NCBI RefSeq assembly: GCF_001953055.1
Contig: NZ_CP019044.1
Span: 620,001 to 684,000 of the forward strand
Length of the DNA stretch: 64,000 nt
Source of the DNA: Salaquimonas pukyongi
Lineage (GTDB): Bacteria > Pseudomonadota > Alphaproteobacteria > Rhizobiales > Rhizobiaceae
Reading direction: 5' to 3'
The first letter of the stretch is position 1. Each line of letters begins with the position of its first letter. Below the pieces are notes generated by a model. It did no database searches. It worked only from the letters and a program-made list of their open reading frames with translations, and was not told the origin of the DNA. The position numbers and the translations under genes are program-made. This document shows, piece after piece, positions 57,949 through 64,000 of the stretch.

Positions 57949-58392
57949 TTATCCTTCCTCCACCTGGTCAAGATACTCGCCATAGCCTTCCGTTTCCATT
58001 TTTTCTTTCGCAATGAAGCGCAGCGAGGCTGAATTGATGCAATAGCGCAGCCCGCCCATCTCCTGCGGTCCATCGGGAAAGACATGACCCAGATGACTGT
58101 CGCCATGGGTTGAGCGTACCTCGGTGCGGATCATTCCATGGGTGGTGTCACGCAGTTCGTTGACGTTGTCCTTAACGATGGGTTTGGAGAAGGACGGCCA
58201 TCCACAGCCGGAATTGAACTTGGCCGACGAGGCAAACAGCGGCTCACCGGAAACGATGTCCACATAAATGCCGGGCTCGAAATGATCGTCATATTCCCCG
58301 GTGAACGGGCGCTCGGTGCCGTTTTGCTGGGTCACCCGGTGCTGTTCGGGCGTCAGGCGGGCAATTGCTTCGTCGGTTTTCTTGTAGGCCAT
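57949..58392 (-). CDS. msrB: Peptide-methionine (R)-S-oxide reductase
   Basis: Repairs the R-epimer of methionine sulphoxide. The catalytic Cys is in RYCINSASL (near residue 123). GCGWPSF and the HLGHVF core are present. The paired CxxC motifs that bind structural zinc in many MsrB proteins are absent, so this is the zinc-free form. There is no signal peptide. It is first in msrB-msrA, with zero bases between the genes. Its ribosome site GGGAG lies inside a perfect hairpin (see 58397-58452). Confidence 0.96.
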   Translation of the reverse strand: MAYKKTDEAIARLTPEQHRVTQQNGTERPFTGEYDDHFEPGIYVDIVSGEPLFASSAKFNSGCGWPSFSKPIVKDNVNELRDTTHGMIRTEVRSTHGDSHLGHVFPDGPQEMGGLRYCINSASLRFIAKEKMETEGYGEYLDQVEEG

Positions 58393-58396
58393 CTCA

Positions 58397-58452
58397 TGCT
58401 CCCAACATCGTCTTTTGCGATCAATCTGGGAGCATTGGATGGAAAATCCAAT
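58397..58452 (-). promoter_or_regulatory. Structured msrBA leader: two hairpins, one masking the ribosome site
   Basis: Read on the minus strand, the first hairpin is ATTGGAT-N5-ATCCAAT (58452-58434). The second has arms TGCTCCCA (58434-58427) and TGGGAGCA (58404-58397) with an inner ATCG/CGAT stem and a seven-base loop. The 3' arm contains GGGAG, the only ribosome site of msrB, ending four bases before the ATG. The two hairpins share one base and would stack. The first inverted repeat could alternatively be a protein operator. Confidence 0.55.
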
Positions 58453-58514
58453 AGCGCAAGGATGACGAATCCGTGAATGGCTGTCTGGCCGGATCGCGCC
58501 CTCCCTATGCGGGC

Positions 58515-58799
58515 CTATCGCACGAATACCAGTTCGGCGATGTTGCCGTGTTCGTAGACCCAGGCTTCCTTGCCGCGCTTGAAATACCGGCGGTCAGGTG
58601 CGCAATTTTCAAGATCCAGCTCGCCGGCATCAAGATAGATTTGCTCCATCATTTCAGCGTAATGGCGTGCCATTTCGGCATCCTTGGGCTCTGCTGCACC
58701 GGCAAGCCTTTCTGCTTCCACAATGTCGGGCAGAAGGATTTCCGTGTTGTTTACGACCATTGAAGGTTTGGAGCCATTGCCCCGTGCGGATTTTTTCAT
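58515..58799 (-). CDS. Small hypothetical protein
   Basis: Hydrophilic cytosolic protein of about 94 residues starting [12 protein letters not shown]; an in-frame Met at 58826 would add nine residues. The central part [36 protein letters not shown] is helical, and the end [17 protein letters not shown] looks like a short beta segment. No known motif was recognised. It is transcribed away from bacA and towards msrB. Confidence 0.5.
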   Translation of the reverse strand: MKKSARGNGSKPSMVVNNTEILLPDIVEAERLAGAAEPKDAEMARHYAEMMEQIYLDAGELDLENCAPDRRYFKRGKEAWVYEHGNIAELVFVR

Positions 58800-58995
58800 T
58801 GCAGCGTACGCTCCACGAATCGCCATGCATTTGCGCCGATTTTGAGTGCCAACGGTAATCAGAGAGTTAACCGCGGGGACAAGGATTGCCCGTCAGTGCA
58901 TAATTTGTAGCCAGACAAAGTCTCGTGATGACCTAGCTTTCCGCCATGGTCTGCGATATTCCGCCTGCTCCAGGAAACCAAGGGAGCCTGCGCCT

Positions 58996-60288
58996 GTGTT
59001 CTATTCCTTTTTTCCCCATCCCAAGCTGTTCTTTTCCTCCTTCCTGGTTTGGGCACTGGCAGGCATCCTGTTGTGGTTCTTTGTCTTCCAGGGCATGGGC
59101 GATGCCCTAAGTCTCGGCAATCTTGCCGGTTACGCCTTTCCGCCGCCACTGGCGGAAGGCGCTGACGAGGCAGCCACGGCCGCCTTTCAGGCTGCCCGGG
59201 AAGGGGCGGTCAATTTCTGGTTCTACCAGTACATGCTGGTTTTCATTTTCGCCTTTGTCGGCTTCTGGATGTGGTTTGCGCCACACCCCTGGCAGTTGTG
59301 GTCGGTGGCCGGCTCGGCCCTGATCTTTTTCGTCAACTGGTTTCTGGTTCAGCTCGATGTGATGATCAACGAGTGGTTCGGCACCTTCTACGACATGATC
59401 CAGAGAGCGCTTGGCACGCCCAACAGCGTGACCGAAACCGAAATCTATCTCGCCATCCTCTCCTTTTTGAAGATCGCGCTGGTGTATGTTTTCGTCGCCA
59501 CCCTGTTCCGCTTCTTCGTCAGCCACTTCGTGTTCCGCTGGCGCACGGCCATGAACGACTACTACATGTCCCGCTGGAAGGAAGTGCGCCATATCGAGGG
59601 TGCGTCCCAGCGCGTTCAGGAAGATACGATGCGCTTTGCCCAGATTACCGAGGGCCTGGGAGTCAATCTCCTGGATTCGGTGATGACGCTCATTGCCTTC
59701 CTGCCGTTGCTGTGGGGCCTGTCGGCCAGCGTGAAGGTGCTGCCGATTATCGGCGAGGTCTCCCAGGGGCTGGTTTTCGTGGCGATCCTGTGGTCCATAT
59801 TCGGCACGGCACTGGTGGCACTGGTCGGTATCCGGCTGCCCGGGCTCGAGTTCCGAAATCAGCGGGTTGAGGCCGCCTATCGCAAGGAACTCGTCTACGG
59901 AGAGGACCATGCCGACCGCGCACAGCCGCCGACGGTTGCCGAACTCTTTTCCAATGTCCGCAAGAACTACTTCCGGCTTTATTTCAATTACCTCTATTTC
60001 AACGTCGTGCGCATCTTCTATCTGCAGATCGGCAATCTGGTGCCCTACATCGCGCTTGCCCCGACGATTGCCAGCGGCGTCATCACCCTTGGTGTCATGC
60101 AGCAGATCATCCGCGCCTTTTCACGCGTCGAGGGTTCGTTTCAGTATCTCATCAATTCATGGACGACGATTGTCGAGCTCATGAGCGTTTACAAACGCCT
60201 GCAGGCCTTCGAAGCGGCATTTGCCAACGAGGAACTGCCGGACATCGACAAGGAATGGCTTGAGCGGGGCGAAGAACCGGCTGAGTAG
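58996..60288 (+). CDS. bacA: SbmA/BacA-type peptide antibiotic importer
   Basis: Inner-membrane proton-driven importer of peptides, such as microcins, proline-rich peptides and, in rhizobia and Brucella, host NCR-type peptides; it also affects very-long-chain lipid A. A GTG start at 58996 gives 430 residues. The product has the transmembrane domain of an ABC exporter but no ATPase. Family blocks include FFPHPKLFFSSFLVWAL, REGAVNFWFYQYMLVFIFAF and the central HIEGASQRVQEDTMRFAQ. It is convergent with the DksA-like gene, five bases apart. Confidence 0.93.
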   Translation: MFYSFFPHPKLFFSSFLVWALAGILLWFFVFQGMGDALSLGNLAGYAFPPPLAEGADEAATAAFQAAREGAVNFWFYQYMLVFIFAFVGFWMWFAPHPWQLWSVAGSALIFFVNWFLVQLDVMINEWFGTFYDMIQRALGTPNSVTETEIYLAILSFLKIALVYVFVATLFRFFVSHFVFRWRTAMNDYYMSRWKEVRHIEGASQRVQEDTMRFAQITEGLGVNLLDSVMTLIAFLPLLWGLSASVKVLPIIGEVSQGLVFVAILWSIFGTALVALVGIRLPGLEFRNQRVEAAYRKELVYGEDHADRAQPPTVAELFSNVRKNYFRLYFNYLYFNVVRIFYLQIGNLVPYIALAPTIASGVITLGVMQQIIRAFSRVEGSFQYLINSWTTIVELMSVYKRLQAFEAAFANEELPDIDKEWLERGEEPAE

Positions 60289-60293
60289 ACCGG

Positions 60294-60623
60294 TTACGCG
60301 CAGTTGATGCATTTTTCGGCCATCGGATCGACGGCGAGCCGTCCATCGGCGATTTCCTCGCCGCATTCCGTGCAATAGCCGTATTCTTCTTCGCGCAACC
60401 GCCTTTCGGCCTGCTCAATGCGAACGAGGTCACGCTTGCGCGTTCGCTCCTGGGCTTCCGCCATGGCCTGTTGCTGCATTGCATCCATGCGCGAAAGCCG
60501 CCCGACGGACTGCTGGTCGAGTTCGACCGTCGCCCGTGCCTCCCGGGATATCCGCGACAGTTCCTCCAGTTCTTCCCGTTTGGCGGCCAGCCGCTGGCGT
60601 GCCTTGTTCAGATCAATCGCCAT
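60294..60623 (-). CDS. TraR/DksA-type zinc-finger protein
   Basis: Small cytosolic regulator of the DksA/TraR C4 zinc-finger type. It is about 109 residues from the ATG at 60623 (MAIDLNKARQRL). The long N-terminal coiled coil (KREELEELSRISREARATVELDQ) is followed by CTECGEEIADGRL and KCINCA, the four zinc cysteines. It is shorter than canonical DksA (about 150 residues), so it is probably a TraR-like or YbiI-like member acting at the RNA polymerase secondary channel. Whether it cooperates with ppGpp cannot be told. Confidence 0.85.
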   Translation of the reverse strand: MAIDLNKARQRLAAKREELEELSRISREARATVELDQQSVGRLSRMDAMQQQAMAEAQERTRKRDLVRIEQAERRLREEEYGYCTECGEEIADGRLAVDPMAEKCINCA

Positions 60624-60735
60624 GGATCTCACACATTTCTTTCAAACACTGTTTTTCCATATCATGCCTTTTCCCCATGCGCGAAACATGGGATGAACAT
60701 CCAACCCGGACCGGGACCAGTTTTGGAGAATTAGG

Positions 60736-61305
60736 ATGCTTTGGTTGATCGCTGGACTGGCTGTATTTCTCGGCATCCATTCGCTGCGCATGCTAGCGCC
60801 TGGCTGGCGTGACGCCCGCATTCAAGCCATGGGGGAAGGACCCTGGAAAGGCGTTTACTCCCTGGTTTCCATTGCCGGTTTAATCCTTCTTGTCTGGGGC
60901 TATACCCAGGCCCGGCCAGAAGCAGATATTCTCTTTGTGCCGCCGGTCTGGACCCGCCACCTTGCATGGCTGTTGATGGCGCTTTCCTTTGTCGCGCTGA
61001 TGGTCGCCAATCTTCGGGCAGGCAGGCTGAAGCCCCTCCTGAAGCACCCCATGCTGCTTGCGGTGAAACTTTGGGCCTTTGCCCATTTGCTTGCCAATGG
61101 CGACAGTGCTTCGGCACTGCTGTTTGGCGCATTTCTTGTCTGGGCTGTAATAAACCGCATTGCCGTCAAGCGCCGCGATACGCCGCTGCCCCCGCCAGGC
61201 CCGGTTGTCAATGACATTGCAGCAGTGGCAAGCGGGCTTGTCTTGTGGGCGCTGTTCATCTTCTGGGCCCATGAATGGTTGTTTGGCGTTTCTCCGGTTG
61301 TCTGA
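60736..61305 (+). CDS. NnrU family membrane protein
   Basis: Inner-membrane protein of 189 residues with about six hydrophobic segments. It matches the NnrU family, first linked to nitric-oxide respiration and now seen widely. Markers are FLGIHSLRML, PWKGVYSLVSIAGLILLVWGY and LLKHPMLLAVKLWAFAHLLANG. No denitrification genes lie nearby, so a role in haem or membrane quality is equally possible. It is divergent from the DksA-like gene, with about 110 bases between starts. Confidence 0.9.
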   Translation: MLWLIAGLAVFLGIHSLRMLAPGWRDARIQAMGEGPWKGVYSLVSIAGLILLVWGYTQARPEADILFVPPVWTRHLAWLLMALSFVALMVANLRAGRLKPLLKHPMLLAVKLWAFAHLLANGDSASALLFGAFLVWAVINRIAVKRRDTPLPPPGPVVNDIAAVASGLVLWALFIFWAHEWLFGVSPVV

Positions 61306-61419
61306 CCGGCTGCGAATTGCTTGCCCGCTAAACTCCTGCATTGATTCCTTCACCGGCTTTCCGCTACAAGGCGGCGGGTTGATCCAGCCGCCACATTATC
61401 TGTTTACCTGAAGGTCAAA

Positions 61420-62094
61420 ATGGCAGACGACGATACTTTCATCCGTGAAGTTGACGAGCAGATGCGCCAGGACCGTGCGCAGGAGCTCTGGTCGAGATAC
61501 GGCAGGTTCGTGATCGCCGGGGCGGTGGCGATCGTTCTTGCCACGGCCGGCTACCGCGCCTGGGACTACTACAACCAGCAGCGCCTGGCAGGCTATGGCG
61601 ACCGGTTCATGAGCGCCATTGAGCTTTCCGGCCGGGGCAAACACGACGAGGCCGTCCGTGCCTTGGAAGCATTGGCAGCGGAGGGCGGCGGGCGCTATCC
61701 GGAGCTGGCGCGCCTGCGCATCGCCGGCGAGATGGTCGCACGCGGCGAAAAGGCCGAGGCGCTCAAAGCCTTTGACGCATTGGCAAATGACAGCGCCGCC
61801 ATGCCGGCCCTTCGTGAAACGGCCCAGTTGCAGGCCGGCCTCCTGGCGGTGGACCTGGAAGCCTTTTCCTCGGTGGAAAGCCGGCTCTCCAGCCTTGCCG
61901 GTGCCGGTCACCCCTTGCGCCACAGCGCCCGCGAGGCACTGGCCATCGCCGCGCTGAAGGCCGGTGAGGACAGCAAGGCGCTGGAGTGGCTCAGCCGTAT
62001 CGTGGAAGACAGCGAGGCCGCCCAGGGCGTGCAGAGCCGCGCAAGACTGCTGCTTGATCATCTGGCGGGCAAGGGCGTAACAGCCGAAGGCTGA
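61420..62094 (+). CDS. YfgM-like TPR membrane protein
   Basis: Single-span inner-membrane protein of 224 residues with a periplasmic tetratricopeptide domain (TPR_21 family). The N-terminal cytosolic segment DDTFIREVDEQMRQDRAQELWSRYG leads into the membrane helix FVIAGAVAIVLATAGY. Helical repeats follow (GEKAEALKAFDALAND, SVESRLSSLAGAGHP). E. coli YfgM works with PpiD and the SecYEG translocon; the placement just before der is the same as in many proteobacteria. Confidence 0.88.
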   Translation: MADDDTFIREVDEQMRQDRAQELWSRYGRFVIAGAVAIVLATAGYRAWDYYNQQRLAGYGDRFMSAIELSGRGKHDEAVRALEALAAEGGGRYPELARLRIAGEMVARGEKAEALKAFDALANDSAAMPALRETAQLQAGLLAVDLEAFSSVESRLSSLAGAGHPLRHSAREALAIAALKAGEDSKALEWLSRIVEDSEAAQGVQSRARLLLDHLAGKGVTAEG

Positions 62095-62163
62095 TCGAGG
62101 ACATTGCCTCTGTCTGCCTGTTGAATTTGTTTTCTTGCAATGGCGTGCAAACAGGGTGCCGCA

Positions 62164-63600
62164 ATGGGATTTACTGCCGCGATCATCGGACGCCCCAATG
62201 TCGGAAAGTCCACGCTGTTCAACCGGCTCGTCGGCAAACGCCTGGCACTGGTGGACGATACGCCGGGGGTAACCCGCGACCGGCGCCTGGCCGATGCGCG
62301 CATCGGCGATCTTCATTTTCAGGTAATCGATACGGCCGGCCTGGAGGAAGCCGATACGGACAGCCTCGAGGGCCGCATGCGCCAGCAGACGGAGCTTGCC
62401 ATTGGTGAGGCTGACGTCTCCCTTTTTCTCGTCGATGCAAAGACCGGCATTACGCCGACCGACAAGGCCTTTGCCCAACTGCTGCGCAAACATGGCAAAC
62501 CAGTCGTGCTGGTCGCCAACAAGATGGAAGGCAAAGCAGCAGAGCAGGGCTTTTACGACGCCTATTCGCTCGGCTTCGGGCAAGCCGTGCCGATTTCCGC
62601 CGAACACGGAACCGGCATGGCGGACCTTTATGGTGCGCTTGTCGAAGCCGTGGGGGAGGAACGCGCCTTTGATGCCGGTGAGGACTTGCCGGTAGATGGC
62701 GATGAGGCCGGGGAGGATGAGTATCATCCTGTGTTCGATGAGGCCGGTAACGAAATCCTGCCAGCCTATGACACGACCAAGCCTTTGCGCATCGCCGTGG
62801 TTGGCCGTCCCAATGCCGGAAAATCGACCCTCATCAACCAGATGATTGGCGAGGAGCGCCTGCTGACCGGGCCTGAAGCCGGCATCACCCGCGATTCCAT
62901 TTCCGTCGACTGGCAGTGGGAAGGCCGTACCATCCGCCTGTTCGATACCGCGGGAATGCGCAAGAAGGCGCGGGTTCAGGAAAAGCTCGAAAAGCTCTCT
63001 GTTTCCGACGGACTGCGCTCGGTTCAGTATGCGGAGGTGGTCATTGTCGTGATCGACGCCGAAACGCCATTCGAGAAGCAGGACGTGCAGATCGCCGATC
63101 TTGTAATCCGCGAAGGCCGCGCGCCGGTGATCGCCGTCAACAAATGGGACACGATCGAGGACCGGCAGGCAAGGCTTGCCGAAATTCGCGAAATGGCAGA
63201 GGCGAGCCTTTCCCAGGTCAAGCGGCTGAAGGTCGTTCCCGTCTCCGCGCTGACGGGAGAAGGGCTGGCAAAGCTGATGGAAGCGGTTGCCGAGGTCCAC
63301 GAACAGTGGAACCGCCGCATTCCCACTGCAAGGCTCAATCGCTGGCTGGAGGAAATCCAGTACCACCATCCGCCACCGGCAGTGGCCGGGCGCCGCATTC
63401 GCTTGAAGTTCATCACCCAGGCAAAAACGCGCCCCCCGACTTTCATGGTCCATTGCACAAGGCCCGAGGCAATGCCCACGTCCTACAGCCGCTACATGGT
63501 CAACAACATCCGCGAGACGTTTGACCTTTGGTCCGTGCCGGTGCGTCTGGCCATGCGCAAGGCCGACAATCCCTATGCCATGCGCCGCAAAAAGAAGTGA
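62164..63600 (+). CDS. der: Ribosome biogenesis GTPase Der (EngA)
   Basis: Essential GTPase that assembles the 50S subunit. Two G domains are in series: [14 protein letters not shown] with DTAGLEEAD and NKMEGK (first), then [14 protein letters not shown] with [11 protein letters not shown] and NKWD (second). A KH-like C-terminal domain ends PYAMRRKKK. An acidic linker ([10 protein letters not shown]) separates the G domains. ATG at 62164 is preferred over 62140 because it starts just before the first G domain. About 478 residues. Confidence 0.97.
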   Translation: MGFTAAIIGRPNVGKSTLFNRLVGKRLALVDDTPGVTRDRRLADARIGDLHFQVIDTAGLEEADTDSLEGRMRQQTELAIGEADVSLFLVDAKTGITPTDKAFAQLLRKHGKPVVLVANKMEGKAAEQGFYDAYSLGFGQAVPISAEHGTGMADLYGALVEAVGEERAFDAGEDLPVDGDEAGEDEYHPVFDEAGNEILPAYDTTKPLRIAVVGRPNAGKSTLINQMIGEERLLTGPEAGITRDSISVDWQWEGRTIRLFDTAGMRKKARVQEKLEKLSVSDGLRSVQYAEVVIVVIDAETPFEKQDVQIADLVIREGRAPVIAVNKWDTIEDRQARLAEIREMAEASLSQVKRLKVVPVSALTGEGLAKLMEAVAEVHEQWNRRIPTARLNRWLEEIQYHHPPPAVAGRRIRLKFITQAKTRPPTFMVHCTRPEAMPTSYSRYMVNNIRETFDLWSVPVRLAMRKADNPYAMRRKKK

Positions 63601-63839
63601 TGTAACTGCGAAATCCGTGTTGATGCTGGCCTTTTGCCCTTTCCCTGCCGCATTCGGACACTAGGCCGGATCGGGTTTTCGCGGGTGGGGAAAACTCCGA
63701 TGAGCGCCGCCATCCAGTCGCCCTGGCTCTCGAAAACATGAACGTGCGAGCAAAAAACTGCACCCGTTAACTGCGGGGCAAGAACTGCTTAACGCAAAAT
63801 CAAGGTTAACAAACCAGTATCGGTTTCACCGTCCGGGAG
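63601..63839. other. Intergenic stretch after der
   Basis: No gene, tRNA or repeat was recognised. The 3' part is A/T-richer (near 63770-63815) and could contain a promoter for the frame that starts further on. No clear terminator for der was seen. Confidence 0.4.
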
Positions 63840-63902
63840 TTGCAGCAATTGCCGCAGCAACCAGAAGGTAGAAGGCGTAAAACGTTTGTTCGGAGTAGAG
63901 TT

Positions 63903-64000
63903 TTGCGGAATTTCAGCAAGAAGCATCCGTCGTTTATTCAGCGGATAAAGGACAGCCTGTTCCCCGTCTGTGTGGGAACAGCCCTTTTTCTGACCTATCC
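63903..64000 (+). CDS. Possible start of an unknown gene, cut by window end
   Basis: A frame open to the end of the window. A TTG at 63903 with GGAG seven bases upstream gives a basic start (RNFSKKHPSFIQRIKD) followed by a hydrophobic run (LFPVCVGTALFLTY), as in a single-span membrane protein. The same frame is open back to 63810 with another TTG at 63840. A perfect 8-base inverted repeat followed by five T (63957-63989) inside the frame could instead be a terminator. Identity unknown. Confidence 0.3.
   Translation, partial: MRNFSKKHPSFIQRIKDSLFPVCVGTALFLTY

Noticed and set aside
61396-63453. Long open frame of about 685 codons opposite the YfgM-like gene and der
   Set aside because: It is antisense to two well-identified genes and spans their junction; its residue composition is typical of shadow translation.

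Overview
The window looks like ordinary chromosome from a GC-rich alphaproteobacterium of the order Hyphomicrobiales (Rhizobiales). Gene content and order support this: hisS-hisZ-hisG with short-form HisG, a CIRCE-controlled groESL, the pmbA / inositol-phosphatase-like / DUF4170 / DUF374 / waaA / lpxK / DUF2093 / mutL run, a BacA/SbmA transporter, and a GTTC-N7-GTTC type LexA box. The genus cannot be settled from the sequence alone. There is no prophage, CRISPR array, complete insertion sequence, rRNA or tRNA. Nearly all genes are metabolic, translational or envelope housekeeping genes.

Layout. 0-6.5 kb: the 3' part of glcF, two tandem L,D-transpeptidases, a DUF2927 protein, DNA-repair genes tag and ogt, and two copies of a short dispersed repeat with terminal inverted repeats. 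6.5-10.4 kb: hisS-hisZ-hisG and a DoxX gene with a palindromic operator. 10.5-14.9 kb (minus strand): fumC behind a cobalamin riboswitch and a small, possibly decayed reading frame, then groESL with its promoter and CIRCE operator. 14.9-20.7 kb: a degenerate EAL membrane protein, a HAD hydrolase, ribF, two SDR genes and a RES/Xre toxin-antitoxin pair. 21-27 kb: ileS, a lipoprotein, tadA, rluB-rsmD. 27-32 kb: an active/inactive M16 protease pair, a patatin and a MATE exporter. 32-40.3 kb: pmbA and the Kdo/lipid A genes, ending with mutL. 40.4-49 kb: MFS and SulP transporters, gabD, and a three-gene envelope-glycosylation-like module. 49-55 kb: guaB, MAPEG, rsmB, tspO, a frameshifted nucleosidase, guaA. 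55-64 kb: a 2H phosphoesterase behind a LexA-type box, an antiporter, msrBA with a structured leader, bacA, a DksA-like protein, nnrU, a YfgM-like TPR protein and der.

The most notable non-routine signals are four. (1) A GT2 glycosyltransferase, an SMR-type small membrane protein and a divergent GT-C/STT3-like membrane protein resemble the steps of polyprenyl-phosphate-sugar synthesis, flipping and transfer. (2) A LexA-type direct repeat overlaps the promoter of a lone 2'-5' RNA ligase-like gene. (3) A two-hairpin leader on msrBA sequesters the ribosome binding site. (4) A cobalamin riboswitch lies before a small unknown frame and fumC. Smaller observations are the toxin-antitoxin promoter whose spacer is a palindrome, the repeat that supplies the stop codon of glcF, and a one-base deletion in a C-run that splits an MTA/SAH nucleosidase.
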